Source: an uncultured Bacilli bacterium
GTDB lineage: Bacteria > Bacillota_I > Bacilli_A > RF39 > UBA660
Assembly (NCBI GenBank): GCA_934091055.1
Contig: CAKOKN010000010.1
Location: 1-40,235 of the forward strand
DNA: 40,235 nt
Direction: 5' to 3'
Part shown: piece by piece, positions 1 to 8,436 of the stretch
How the letters are laid out: each line of letters starts with the position of its first letter
How positions within the stretch are numbered: the stretch's first letter is position 1
The notes under the pieces: model-generated
Told to the model about the DNA's origin: nothing
Databases searched by the model: none
Seen by the model: only the letters and a program-made list of their open reading frames with translations
Translations under genes and position numbers: made by a program

Positions 1-74
1 TGGGCGATATAGGACTCGAACCTATGACCCCTTGCTTGTAAGGCAAGTGCTCTAACCAACTGAGCTAATCGCCC
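1..74 (-). tRNA. tRNA-Val (anticodon UAC)
   Basis: On the minus strand the sequence folds as a full cloverleaf. The acceptor stem GGGCGAT pairs with ATCGCCC, the D stem is GCTC/GAGC, the anticodon stem CTTGC/GCAAG encloses the loop CTTACAA (anticodon TAC), and the T arm contains TTCGAGT. The discriminator base is A at position 1. The CCA end, if encoded, lies before the window. Confidence 0.96.
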
Positions 75-98
75 ATTATTGTCTCATTGACAATCAAT

Positions 99-128
99 AA
101 TATACCATTTTTTCATACTACTTGTCAA
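99..128 (-). promoter_or_regulatory. Promoter of tRNA-Val
   Basis: Minus-strand TTGACA (123-128), an 18-nt spacer and TATATT (99-104). This would start transcription about 18 nt before the mature tRNA, which suits a short 5' leader removed by RNase P. Confidence 0.7.
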
Positions 129-156
129 GAGATTTATAACTTTTTTTTATTTTTTT

Positions 157-513
157 TTACATTTTGTCAGTTATCTTCTTAATTTTATCATTAATCCAAC
201 CATCAAGATTATCTTTTAAAGGTTGAAAACCACTTTTTGTCTCTGCCATTCTTTTAAGCCTTGCACCATCTTTTTTATAATCAATATCTTTAATACTAAG
301 TTTCAAATGATTACTATCATCATCAACTTCAACTACTTCAACATATATCTTATCTCCAACTTTCAAATAGTCATTAACATTCTTTACATAACCATATGAG
401 ATTTCTGATATATGAATAAGTCCTTCATAATTTTCTGTATTAACAAAAGCACCATATTTTTGCACTCCTGTAACAGTAACTTTTACAATATCTTTCTCTT
501 TAATCTTTTCCAT
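157..513 (-). CDS. S1 RNA-binding domain protein (YugI/CvfD-like)
   Basis: Protein of 118 residues. A single S1 OB-fold covers about residues 5-75, with the typical signatures KYGAFV, GLIHISEIS, VGDKIYVEV and LKLSIKD. The rest is a short Lys-rich, probably flexible tail. Size and layout match the Firmicute YugI / general stress protein 13 / CvfD family, which bind RNA or ribosomes and act in post-transcriptional control; that role is family knowledge, not seen here. GAGGA lies about 6 nt before the ATG. It is divergent from the NifU-like gene and points towards tRNA-Val. No convincing terminator hairpin follows it. Confidence 0.85.
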   Translation of the reverse strand: MEKIKEKDIVKVTVTGVQKYGAFVNTENYEGLIHISEISYGYVKNVNDYLKVGDKIYVEVVEVDDDSNHLKLSIKDIDYKKDGARLKRMAETKSGFQPLKDNLDGWINDKIKKITDKM

Positions 514-533
514 ATATTTTCCTCGCTGGAAAT

Positions 534-562
534 ATTATAACACTTTTATTACTTTTTTAAAA
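534..562 (-). promoter_or_regulatory. Probable promoter of the S1-domain gene
   Basis: Minus-strand TATAAT (534-539) with a weak TTTTAA (557-562) 17 nt upstream. It lies back to back with the promoter of the NifU-like gene. Confidence 0.45.
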
Positions 563-569
563 TATAATG

Positions 570-598
570 TTGTACTTTTTGTTAAAAAAATATATAAT
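570..598 (+). promoter_or_regulatory. Promoter of the NifU-like gene
   Basis: TTGTAC (570-575), 17-nt spacer, TATAAT (593-598). The predicted start near 605 leaves a leader of only about 10 nt, just enough to carry the AGGTG ribosome binding site. This rules out the in-frame GTG at 607 as the start. Confidence 0.65.
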
Positions 599-615
599 AT
601 TGGTAGGTGATGGAA

Positions 616-852
616 ATGGAAGAAAAAGAAATAGTAAAAAAAATAAATGAAGTATTAGATAAAATAAGACCATATCTAGAAAATGATGGTGGGTCTGTTA
701 AGTTTAATAGATATGAAAATGGTGTTGTATACGTAACATTAGTAGGAGCTTGTTCAAATTGCCCTATGGCCGCTTTAACCCTAGAGGAGGGAATACAGTC
801 TGCACTAATAAACGAAATACCAGAAGTAATAAAAGTTGTAAATGAGGACTAA
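616..852 (+). CDS. NifU-like Fe-S cluster scaffold (C-terminal domain type)
   Basis: Protein of 78 residues that is essentially a single NifU C-terminal domain, as in NfuA and B. subtilis YutI. It contains LDKIRPYLENDGGSV and the cysteine pair in GACSNCPMA, which binds a 4Fe-4S cluster for delivery to target proteins. The ATG at 616 was chosen because AGGTG (605-609) lies 6 nt before it; upstream in-frame GTG 607 and ATG 610 overlap that site. It converges on the YutH-like gene. In Bacillus, YutI and YutH are also near neighbours, which supports both calls. Confidence 0.9.
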   Translation: MEEKEIVKKINEVLDKIRPYLENDGGSVKFNRYENGVVYVTLVGACSNCPMAALTLEEGIQSALINEIPEVIKVVNED

Positions 853-868
853 CAACCTCATTTTTTTA
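841..868 (+). terminator. Terminator of the NifU-like gene
   Basis: AATGAGG (841-847) pairs with CCTCATT (856-862), followed by a T run. It overlaps the stop codon and reaches the end of the convergent gene. Confidence 0.75.
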
Positions 869-1775
869 TTTTACTTTTACTAAGCCATATAACCGAAGGA
901 ATATTATAATACTTTCTCAGATACAAATAAACATCATATAAATAACGCTCATATTCATCAATTCTACTAATAATTATATTAAGTTCTTCTTCCTTTCTTA
1001 ACCCTCTTATAATATCTTCATACAGATCAAAATATAAACTAGGATATAGCACTCTAGAAAAAAGAACCCTGATACCATATTCTGAATAACGATTATAATA
1101 AAAATAATTATCGAGCTCATTAAAGATATCTTTACTTTCTTTATAAAAAAAAGAAATCTTAATATATTCTGCTAAATCTCTTGCTCGATGATCTAAAATA
1201 ATATTAGTAGGATCATAAAATCCCTCTCTTAAATTATTATGTGAAATAACTTTATTATCATAGATAGAACTGGCAACCTCTCTCTTAGTATTAACTAAAT
1301 AAGAAATAGCATTCTCTCCAAGTCCTATAAAATAATCAAAAGATTCTCTAATAAGAGGATATTTCTTTTTATTTTCTCCTATCTGTAATTCAAAATAATC
1401 AATCTTATTTCCCCATAATACTTCCCAATTAACTCTCTCTAAACTCTTTATCTCTAGTAAACTCTGATCCACAGCATTCGCAGTATTAGCTATATCATAT
1501 ATAGTAGCTTCTTTTTTATTATCTCTTATAAGTACATAATTCTTATTATCTATTACCGTAATAGGAGTATTATATCTATTAAGTATAATTAATGATATAT
1601 CAATTTTATTCATTAAAATTCTATTTAACTTATATATATCTTCAATTCTATTATCAGGATAGATAAAAGGTTTAAATATAAAGTTATCATTACCAATATT
1701 AAAATAATAATAATCATTTTTATTATGAAATTCATCAATCTGTATATTATAATAAAATTCTATTTTATCTTTCAT
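858..1775 (-). CDS. YutH/CotS-family spore coat-associated kinase-like protein
   Basis: Protein of 305 residues with a remote aminoglycoside-phosphotransferase/protein-kinase fold. A lobe with VISHNNL aligns with the catalytic HGDL loop of that fold (Asp replaced by Asn), and LDHRARDLAEYIK matches the later D-x-x-x-R-D-L-A helix. This pattern is typical of the CotS/YutH group found in or at spore coats, most of which have no proven kinase activity. The start ATG at 1775 is preferred over the ATG at 1790 because GGTGAGGG lies 5 nt before it. Neighbourhood (NifU-like gene, other sporulation genes in the window) supports the call. The sequence is divergent and a general APH-like protein cannot be excluded. 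Confidence 0.62.
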   Translation of the reverse strand: MKDKIEFYYNIQIDEFHNKNDYYYFNIGNDNFIFKPFIYPDNRIEDIYKLNRILMNKIDISLIILNRYNTPITVIDNKNYVLIRDNKKEATIYDIANTANAVDQSLLEIKSLERVNWEVLWGNKIDYFELQIGENKKKYPLIRESFDYFIGLGENAISYLVNTKREVASSIYDNKVISHNNLREGFYDPTNIILDHRARDLAEYIKISFFYKESKDIFNELDNYFYYNRYSEYGIRVLFSRVLYPSLYFDLYEDIIRGLRKEEELNIIISRIDEYERYLYDVYLYLRKYYNIPSVIWLSKSKIKK

Positions 1776-1825
1776 ACTATCCCTCACCATATTTTATTAA
1801 ATATAAATAAAATATAGACTAATAA

Positions 1826-1854
1826 TTTACTTGTAGTAAAAAAAATAGTATAAT
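1826..1854 (+). promoter_or_regulatory. Promoter of pgk
   Basis: TTTACT (1826-1831), 17-nt spacer, TATAAT (1849-1854). Confidence 0.65.
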
Positions 1855-1880
1855 AATTAAGAGGAGACTGATCATAAAAG

Positions 1881-3044
1881 ATGAAAAAAACAATAAGAGA
1901 TTTTGAATTAAATAGTAAGAGGGTAATTATTAGATGTGATTTAAATGTACCTATGAAAGATAATGTTGTATTAGATGATACTAGAATAAAGTCTAGTGTT
2001 AGAACAATAAAGTATGCCATCAAATCATCTGCTAAAGTAATACTATTATCACACTTAGGTAAAGTAAAAAGTGCAGAAGATAAGAAAAATAATAGTTTAA
2101 AACCAGTAGTAGAAATATTATCTAAATATTTAAATAAAGAAGTGATATTCTCTCCTGATACAAGAAGTATTTCATTAACTGAAAAAGTAAATAACCTAAA
2201 AGATGGTGATGTATTATTAGTAGAGAACACTCGTTTTGAAGACTTAGATAATAATAAAGAGTCTAATTGTGATGAAGAGCTTTCCAAGTATTGGGCTTCA
2301 CTAGGAGATATATTTATTAATGATGCTTATGCTTCATCACATAGAAATCACGCTTCAGTGACAGGTATACCAAAATACTTACCTAGTGGAATAGGTTTTC
2401 TAGTAGAAAAAGAAATAAAAAAAATAGATAGCCTAGTAAATAGTAACACCCATCCCTATATAGTAATATTAGGTGGTAAGAAAATATCTGACAAAATAGT
2501 ATTAATTGAAAATCTACTAAAAAAGTGTGATAAACTAATAATTGGAGGAGCAATGTCTTTTACTTTCCTAAAAGCAGCAGGTAAGGAAGTAGGCTCTTCT
2601 ATAGTGAGTGAAGAACATATTACATTCTCTAGAGATATGCTAAGTAAATATCCTGACAAAATAATATTACCAAAAGATTTTGTGGCAGATAACACTGTCA
2701 AAGATATTAAAGATTTTACCTCTAAAGATATTGGCTATGACATCGGACCAAAGACCGTAAAACTATTTACCAAAGAAATAAAAGATGCTAAAAGAGTAAT
2801 AATGAATGGTCCAATGGGATTATTTGAAGACCCAAGGTACTCTTCTGGTACAGATAAGATCTTAAAAGCTCTAACTAAATATAAAGTTAAGACTGTAATA
2901 GGAGGCGGGGACACAGCTAATGCAGTAAACACTCTTGGCTACTCTGATTTATTCTATCACGTATCAACAGGGGGAGGAGCCACTCTAAAATATCTAGAAA
3001 GTGGTAGATTAATAGGCCTTGATGCTATTGAAGATAAAAAATAG
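1881..3044 (+). CDS. pgk: Phosphoglycerate kinase
   Basis: Protein of 387 residues, near the usual 390-400. It converts 1,3-bisphosphoglycerate and ADP to 3-phosphoglycerate and ATP in glycolysis. Visible signatures are RCDLNVP near residue 18, the substrate-binding stretch DAYASSHRNHAS, GGKKISDK, MNGPMGLFE and the nucleotide-binding C-terminal GGGDTANAV and STGGGATLKYLESG. The start MKKTIRDFEL matches family N-termini. The GAGGAG site lies 14 nt before the ATG, longer than usual. tpiA follows after 127 nt on the same strand; no gapdh, gpm or eno is present here. Confidence 0.97.
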   Translation: MKKTIRDFELNSKRVIIRCDLNVPMKDNVVLDDTRIKSSVRTIKYAIKSSAKVILLSHLGKVKSAEDKKNNSLKPVVEILSKYLNKEVIFSPDTRSISLTEKVNNLKDGDVLLVENTRFEDLDNNKESNCDEELSKYWASLGDIFINDAYASSHRNHASVTGIPKYLPSGIGFLVEKEIKKIDSLVNSNTHPYIVILGGKKISDKIVLIENLLKKCDKLIIGGAMSFTFLKAAGKEVGSSIVSEEHITFSRDMLSKYPDKIILPKDFVADNTVKDIKDFTSKDIGYDIGPKTVKLFTKEIKDAKRVIMNGPMGLFEDPRYSSGTDKILKALTKYKVKTVIGGGDTANAVNTLGYSDLFYHVSTGGGATLKYLESGRLIGLDAIEDKK

Positions 3045-3171
3045 TAGTTTACTAATGATTAACAATAAATAAATAATAATAGTATAAAGTAGAAGCCCAC
3101 AAGTAATAAAAACAACATCAATAATTATTATATAATAATATAGGTTTCTACAAAGTAGGAGGAAAATATAA

Positions 3172-3873
3172 ATGAATAAAATAGTAGTATTAAACCATAA
3201 GATGAGTCTATTATATGATGATGTATATCCATATATAGAAAGAATAAATAATTTAAACACAGATGCCAATATTATAGTCTGTCCATCAAATATGTACCTA
3301 GAGGCTTTTGTAAATAACTGCAGTTATCCAGTAGGAGCACAAAATGTACACTATTCCGAAGAAACGAACCATACTGGAGAAATATCTACAAGTCAATTAA
3401 AATCCCTAGGAGTAGAATATAGCATAATAGGTCATAGTGAAAGAGTAAAAGAATTTGACGAAAATAAAAGCCTAGTAAATCTTAAGCTAATAGGAGCCCT
3501 AGACGCTAACATTATACCAATTCTTTGCTTTGGAGAAAATATTGATGAAGATTATAAGAAAGTAATACCAGAACTACTAGAGGCCTATTTAAAAGACATT
3601 CAAAATATAGAGTTCATTATTTTTGCTTATGAACCAATATATGCCGTAGGAACTGGAACATTACCAAGTATCAATAAAATAGAGGAAGTAATAACATTCG
3701 CTTCTAAATACCTACAAAATAAATATAACACTAAACCAAATATCCTATATGGAGGATCAGTTGCCAGTACCAATGTCAAAGATATCTTAAGTATAAATAA
3801 TCTAAATGGTATCCTAGTAGGAGCTTCATCATCAAATATCAAAGAAGTAGAAAGAATAATAGAAAACATCTAA
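3172..3873 (+). CDS. tpiA: Triose-phosphate isomerase (short, divergent)
   Basis: Protein of 233 residues, shorter than the usual about 250. It interconverts dihydroxyacetone phosphate and glyceraldehyde 3-phosphate. All three catalytic residues are visible: Lys10 in NHKMS (usually NWKMN), His88 in IIGHSER and Glu154 in AYEPIYAVGTG. Phosphate-binding GGSVAS and GILVGASS follow. AGGAGG precedes the ATG. Oddities are the His in place of the N-terminal Trp and the Val after GHSER in place of Arg, which suggest fast evolution but an intact active site. It is followed by a terminator, so pgk-tpiA probably form one unit. Confidence 0.93.
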   Translation: MNKIVVLNHKMSLLYDDVYPYIERINNLNTDANIIVCPSNMYLEAFVNNCSYPVGAQNVHYSEETNHTGEISTSQLKSLGVEYSIIGHSERVKEFDENKSLVNLKLIGALDANIIPILCFGENIDEDYKKVIPELLEAYLKDIQNIEFIIFAYEPIYAVGTGTLPSINKIEEVITFASKYLQNKYNTKPNILYGGSVASTNVKDILSINNLNGILVGASSSNIKEVERIIENI

Positions 3874-3906
3874 CTATAATATATAGTTATCATATATAGT
3901 TAACAT

Positions 3907-3945
3907 AAAATAGAGAAGTAAAATAATTATTTCTCTATTTTTTTT
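3907..3945 (+). terminator. Terminator after tpiA
   Basis: AAAATAGAGAA (3907-3917) pairs with TTCTCTATTTT (3931-3941), with a T run overlapping the 3' arm. Confidence 0.8.
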
Positions 3946-3959
3946 AAAAAGTTATATAG

Positions 3960-3993
3960 TTCGACAAAGTTCGCATATCTTTAGTAGTACAAT
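3960..3993 (+). promoter_or_regulatory. spo0A promoter region with Spo0A-box-like sites
   Basis: TTCGACA (3960-3966) is the exact reverse complement of the Spo0A box TGTCGAA. A second weaker copy, TTCGCAT, begins exactly 10 bp later (3970-3976), one helical turn on. A TACAAT -10 candidate is at 3988-3993, and no good -35 lies at 17 nt. This resembles Spo0A-controlled promoters, where the protein substitutes for a well-placed -35. It suggests autoregulation of spo0A; this is inference. Confidence 0.5.
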
Positions 3994-4023
3994 AAATACA
4001 TAAGAAGAAAGAAGGAGAGTAAA

Positions 4024-4788
4024 TTGGAAAAAATAAAAGTTTTAATGATTGATGACAATGTAAATCTAATAGGAATGGTTGAAGATTACTTCGAAGAACA
4101 TTCAAAAATTGAAATAGTTGGAAAAGCCTATGACGGTGAAGAAGGATTAAAGATAATAAAAGAAGGAAAACTAGAATATGATATAATTGTACTAGACTTA
4201 ATAATGCCTAAGAAAGATGGCATAGGAGTACTAAAAGAACTAAAGAAAGAAAATATAACTAAAAATATTATAGTGGCAACTTCATATAACGCACCTGATA
4301 CCATAAGAAAAGTAAGTGAGTATGGTGCTAATTACTATATATTAAAGCCATTTGATCTAGCAGATCTTGAAGATAAAATACTGGATACCTTTAAAGAAAT
4401 AGATAAAGGAAGTATAAATTTATTTCATAATAATCTACAGATATCTATCAGTAGAATATTACACGAACTAGGTATGCCTTCACATATAAAAGGTTATCAA
4501 TATATTAGAGAAGCAATATCTCTAGTATATGACAATCCAGAAATAGTAGGAGGTATAACCAAAGAATTATATCCAGAACTAGCAACACGTTTTGATACAA
4601 CCGTATCTAGAGTAGAAAGAGCCATAAGACACGCTATCGAAGTATCTTGGAATAGAGGAGATTGGGACCTAATGGAAGATGTCTTCGGTCATAGTGTTGA
4701 TATAGATAAAGCCAAACCTACCAATTCAGAGTTCATAGTTACAGTAGCAGATAAATTAAGATTAGAATATATAAAACAAAGATGTTAA
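4024..4788 (+). CDS. spo0A: Stage 0 sporulation protein A, response regulator
   Basis: Protein of 254 residues (B. subtilis 267), master regulator of entry into sporulation. The receiver domain spans about residues 1-120: acidic pair Asp10/Asp11, phospho-acceptor Asp58 in IVLDLIMP, Thr86 and Lys108 in ILKPFD. The C-terminal DNA-binding domain, about 135-254, has the diagnostic LHELGMPSHIKGYQYIREA, the recognition-helix region SRVERAIRHAIEVSWNRG and VFGHSVD. The start is TTG, with AAGGAG 6 nt upstream. It is monocistronic between two terminators and not next to spoIVB, its usual neighbour. All key residues are present, so it should be functional. Confidence 0.97.
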   Translation: MEKIKVLMIDDNVNLIGMVEDYFEEHSKIEIVGKAYDGEEGLKIIKEGKLEYDIIVLDLIMPKKDGIGVLKELKKENITKNIIVATSYNAPDTIRKVSEYGANYYILKPFDLADLEDKILDTFKEIDKGSINLFHNNLQISISRILHELGMPSHIKGYQYIREAISLVYDNPEIVGGITKELYPELATRFDTTVSRVERAIRHAIEVSWNRGDWDLMEDVFGHSVDIDKAKPTNSEFIVTVADKLRLEYIKQRC

Positions 4789-4798
4789 TATAAGCATT

Positions 4799-4830
4799 AA
4801 AGCACTAACTCTAATAAGTGCTTTTAATTT
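4799..4830 (+). terminator. Terminator after spo0A
   Basis: AAAGCACT (4799-4806) pairs with AGTGCTTT (4817-4824), followed by a T-rich stretch. Confidence 0.8.
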
Positions 4831-4893
4831 TATATAAAAATATGTTCTTTATTCCAAAAATATGTTATATTATAGATAGTAGGAGGGATGACT

Positions 4894-5811
4894 ATGCGTA
4901 GTAGACCAAATAATAAAAAAAAAATAATAATAGGAGGTATTATCTTACTAATAATCTTATTAGGAGGATTATTATATTTCATATTAACTAATAATAAAAA
5001 GACAATATCAAAAGATAACAATACCCCAGTTGAAGAGACTAAAAAAGAAGAATCAAATAAAACCAAAGAAATATATTATGTATCTTGTGATGATAATACG
5101 TCACTACTTAATGTAAGAGACTCTGTAACAGGTAACATCATAGATGGCTTATCTTGTTACAAAGAAGTAGCAGTAGAGGATGCTAATGAAAAGACTGATA
5201 CTTGTGATAAATGGTATAAAATAAACTATACTAAAAACAACAATCACTATGAAGGATATGCTTGCGCTAATTATATAAAAAAGAGTACATTAGAAGAAGT
5301 AACTTATAATAAAGTTAAAGAAATAGTAGACAAATTAACTACCTACTACAGTGATAGTAGTATAAAAGTATACTGTGGTAATAGTACTGGCACTAAGACA
5401 ATTAACTTTGAAAATAATATCACTGGAGAATATACAAAATCAGAATATAAGTCTCTAGAAGAATTAAAAAATTACCTACTTACCTTTTTAGATAGTAGCC
5501 TTCTAATAGATAAATTAGAATTATCAGACATTAATAATCCAAAATACTTAGATAACTACTATGAAATAGATAATAACTTATATTGTAGAAATTATAGTGC
5601 TAAAGGAATATCAAATAGACTAACAAATAACTATAACTTTGAAGTACTACCAGATAATGATACTATTAAAGTAAATGTATCATATGAATACCTAAAAGAA
5701 GAAAGTAAATGTAATCTAAATGAACTATCTAAATGCAGTAATTCAGATTTTAAATATCAAATAAAGAAACTAACTATAAAGAATAATATTGTAACCAAAA
5801 TAGAAGGTTAA
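4894..5811 (+). CDS. Membrane-anchored protein with a cysteine-type SH3b domain
   Basis: Protein of 305 residues. A Lys/Arg-rich cytoplasmic start, one transmembrane helix (about residues 11-32), a Lys/Glu/Asn linker, then an SH3b-like domain at about 58-130 with the pattern C, LNVRDS, LSC, C and GYACANYIK. The same four-cysteine pattern occurs three times in the autolysin at 13707. The C-terminal half (about 130-305) has four more cysteines and no recognised family. Start at ATG 4894: AGGAGG (4881-4886) is 7 nt before it, while the ATG at 4888 abuts the site. Probably an extracytoplasmic envelope protein; substrate unknown. Confidence 0.7.
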   Translation: MRSRPNNKKKIIIGGIILLIILLGGLLYFILTNNKKTISKDNNTPVEETKKEESNKTKEIYYVSCDDNTSLLNVRDSVTGNIIDGLSCYKEVAVEDANEKTDTCDKWYKINYTKNNNHYEGYACANYIKKSTLEEVTYNKVKEIVDKLTTYYSDSSIKVYCGNSTGTKTINFENNITGEYTKSEYKSLEELKNYLLTFLDSSLLIDKLELSDINNPKYLDNYYEIDNNLYCRNYSAKGISNRLTNNYNFEVLPDNDTIKVNVSYEYLKEESKCNLNELSKCSNSDFKYQIKKLTIKNNIVTKIEG

Positions 5812-5897
5812 TTCTCAGTATTTTACCATTAACTACCAATTATTAGAAAATAGAGAAAAAAAGAAGAATTAATTTGTAAAAAAATCGTCAAAACCTC

Positions 5898-5925
5898 TTG
5901 ATAATTTTTGAATTTATGTTATGAT
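5898..5925 (+). promoter_or_regulatory. Promoter of lon
   Basis: TTGATA (5898-5903), 16-nt spacer, TATGAT (5920-5925). No CIRCE element or paired CtsR heptamers are seen around it. Confidence 0.7.
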
Positions 5926-5948
5926 ATAGAACCAAGGAAAAGGAAGTG

Positions 5949-5990
5949 ATGTATCTCTTTAAATCAAGTTTTTATAGAGATACATTTTTG
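5949..5990 (+). promoter_or_regulatory. Hairpin in the lon leader
   Basis: ATGTATCTCT (5949-5958) pairs perfectly with AGAGATACAT (5976-5985) and is followed by five or more T, so it looks like a terminator or attenuator inside the 5' leader, 21 nt before the lon ribosome binding site. An ATG at 5949, preceded by a purine-rich AGGAAGTG, opens a 34-codon frame that overlaps the start of lon out of frame. Confidence 0.55.
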
Positions 5991-6010
5991 CTTACTCGGA
6001 GGTGCTATTT

Positions 6011-8305
6011 ATGGTTGAAACTAATTTACCTATACTATATTTACGAGAGGTAGTTCTCTTTCCCGGTAATGAAGCTCGCCTAGAATTTACTAGTGATGAA
6101 GAAAAGAAAATACTTTCTTATTCACAGAATAATTATGACGGTCATATTCTATTTATAAACTTAATAGATCCCCTAGAAGAAGCACCCCTAATCAGTGAAT
6201 TACCAAAGATAGGTATATTAGGAAAAATAAAATCAAGAATAGATCTCCCTAACAATATAACCAGAGTAGTAATAACCACAATAGATAGAGTAGAAATATT
6301 AAACTATATCGAAACAAGCGATATAATGTCTTCCTTTGTAATACCAATTGAAAATTATAATTACGATGAAATAGAAGTAATAGCTTTAAGAAGAGTATTA
6401 GAAAGAAAACTAAAAGAATATATAAATACATCTTCATATATGTCTAATACAGTCCTAGGAAGAATAAGCGGAGTAAATAATATCAGTAAATTATCAGATA
6501 TTATAACCTCAGAGCTTCCCTTAGAATATAAAGAAGCCATCAAATATATAAGTATAACCAACCCCATTACTAGAATTAAAAATATAATTGAATACTTATC
6601 AAAAGAAATAGAGGCTCTAACACTAGAAAACAAAATAGAAGAAACACTAAAAAATAGACTAGAAGAAGAACAAAAAGAATATATGTTAAAAGAAAAAATA
6701 AGACTAATAAAAGAAGAATTAGGCGAAGTAGATCTAAAAGAAGAAGATGTTCTGAAAATTAAAAATAAAATGGCTTCACTAGATTTACCAGAGCACATAT
6801 CCAAAAGACTACAGGAAGAAATAGAACGATATACATTAACTAATTCAACCTCTCCTGAAGTAACCACTATAAGAACATATATAGATTGGCTCTTATCACT
6901 TCCTTGGAACACTTACTCAAAAGATAACACTGACATAAAAAAGATAGAACTAGCCCTTAATTCATCACATTTCGGTCTTGAAAGCGTTAAAAAGAGAATT
7001 ATTGAATACATCGGTGTTAAGAAAAAAACTAATACCTCGTCTAGCCCCATCATATGTTTAGTAGGTCCCCCAGGAGTAGGTAAGACTTCTCTTGCCAGTT
7101 CCATAGCCACAGCCTTAAATAAAGATTTCGTCAAAGTTTCATTAGCAGGAATAAACGATGAAGCCGAAATAATAGGCCATAGAAGAACTTATGTAGGAGC
7201 TTCTCCAGGCAAAATAATCCAGCAGATGAAAAAAGCCAAAACAAATAATCCGGTCTTTCTAATAGATGAAGTAGATAAACTAACCAAAGATTATAAAGGC
7301 GACCCAGCAGCTTGTCTACTAGAAGTTCTAGATAGAGAACAAAATAGCAAGTTCTGTGATAACTATATCGAAGAAGAATACGATTTATCTAGTGTTCTCT
7401 TTATCTTAACCGCTAATAACATAACAGAAATACCCGCTCCATTATTAGATAGATTAGAGATAATAGAGTTATCTAGTTATACCATATATGAAAAAATAAA
7501 TATAGCCAAACTACACTTAATACCAAACTTACTCGAAGACTATAAAATAAAAAATATCAAGTTTACAGATTCTGCAATTGAAAAAATAATAACTTCATAT
7601 ACCAAAGAAGCCGGAGCAAGAGAGTTATATAGAAAGATAGACTCCATTATTAGAAAAATAATTATATCCAAAGATAAAAGTAGTAAGATCATAATAGATG
7701 AACAAGATATAGAAACCTATCTAGGAACCGCTAGATACAGTTTAGTAAGTAACGATGAAAATAATAAGACCGGTATAGTAAATGGACTTGCTTTTACACC
7801 CTATGGAGGAACTATTCTAAAAGTTACCTGCACTGCTTATCCAGGTAAAGGAAATATCACCCTAACTGGAACTCTAGGAGAAGTAATAAAAGAAAGCATT
7901 TACATCGCTATGAGCTATATCAAGGCCAATAACGCTAAATTCAAGATAGATTATAAAATATTCGAAGAATCTGACTTTCACTTCCATATAGAAGAGTGCG
8001 GAATAGCCAAAGACGGACCTTCCGCTGGTGTTACAATAGTTACTTCAATACTTAGTCTTCTTAAAAATAAGATTATTAGTAATAAAATATCTATGACTGG
8101 CGAAATAACTCTAAGAGGTAGGGTACTCCCAATTGGTGGAGTAAGAGAAAAACTAATAGCAGCCACCACTAACGGCATAGATACCGTCTACTTGCCGCTA
8201 GCCTCTTCCAAAGAGTTACACGAGTTGCCAAGCGAAGTTAAAGAAAGATTAAATATCATATTAGTCGAAGATTACGAAGATATATATAAGTCATTATTTA
8301 AATAG
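6011..8305 (+). CDS. lon: ATP-dependent Lon protease (LonA)
   Basis: Protein of 764 residues, close to the 774-784 of B. subtilis and E. coli. It degrades misfolded and regulatory proteins in the cytoplasm as a hexamer. The N-terminal LON domain (about 1-190) begins with LPILYLREVVLFPG, followed by a coiled-coil stretch. The AAA+ module has Walker A GPPGVGKTS near residue 352 and Walker B VFLIDEVDKL. The C-terminal protease domain holds the catalytic dyad Ser671 (DGPSAGV) and Lys714 (GGVREKL), 43 residues apart as in E. coli. Start at ATG 6011: GGAGGTG is 6 nt upstream. It is transcribed alone and carries a leader hairpin. Confidence 0.97.
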   Translation: MVETNLPILYLREVVLFPGNEARLEFTSDEEKKILSYSQNNYDGHILFINLIDPLEEAPLISELPKIGILGKIKSRIDLPNNITRVVITTIDRVEILNYIETSDIMSSFVIPIENYNYDEIEVIALRRVLERKLKEYINTSSYMSNTVLGRISGVNNISKLSDIITSELPLEYKEAIKYISITNPITRIKNIIEYLSKEIEALTLENKIEETLKNRLEEEQKEYMLKEKIRLIKEELGEVDLKEEDVLKIKNKMASLDLPEHISKRLQEEIERYTLTNSTSPEVTTIRTYIDWLLSLPWNTYSKDNTDIKKIELALNSSHFGLESVKKRIIEYIGVKKKTNTSSSPIICLVGPPGVGKTSLASSIATALNKDFVKVSLAGINDEAEIIGHRRTYVGASPGKIIQQMKKAKTNNPVFLIDEVDKLTKDYKGDPAACLLEVLDREQNSKFCDNYIEEEYDLSSVLFILTANNITEIPAPLLDRLEIIELSSYTIYEKINIAKLHLIPNLLEDYKIKNIKFTDSAIEKIITSYTKEAGARELYRKIDSIIRKIIISKDKSSKIIIDEQDIETYLGTARYSLVSNDENNKTGIVNGLAFTPYGGTILKVTCTAYPGKGNITLTGTLGEVIKESIYIAMSYIKANNAKFKIDYKIFEESDFHFHIEECGIAKDGPSAGVTIVTSILSLLKNKIISNKISMTGEITLRGRVLPIGGVREKLIAATTNGIDTVYLPLASSKELHELPSEVKERLNIILVEDYEDIYKSLFK

Positions 8306-8358
8306 TGCATTATATCTTTTTCTTCGCCTTAAGCCGTCATATCTTAGTCTTAAGTCGT

Positions 8359-8408
8359 AGTTCAAAGCCTTTCAAATTCCTCCAAAGTCTTTGAACTAAA
8401 ATTTTTTT
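8359..8408 (+). terminator. Terminator after lon
   Basis: AGTTCAAAG (8359-8367) pairs with CTTTGAACT (8389-8397), followed by a T run at about 8402-8408. Confidence 0.65.
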
Positions 8409-8411
8409 CTC

Positions 8412-8436
8412 ACAAAAAAAAGAGCTTTTAGCTCTC
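8412..8436 (-). terminator. Terminator of the metallophosphoesterase operon
   Basis: On the minus strand AGAGCT-AAA-AGCTCT is followed by a T8 run. The 5' arm overlaps the last codons of the coding region. Confidence 0.75.

Noticed and set aside
1784..2287. 167-residue open frame on the minus strand
   Set aside because: It lies fully antisense to pgk, has no ribosome binding site and a composition typical of reversed AT-rich code.
6361..6912. 183-residue open frame on the minus strand
   Set aside because: Antisense to lon in its coiled-coil part; Ser/Leu-rich shadow of Glu/Lys codons.
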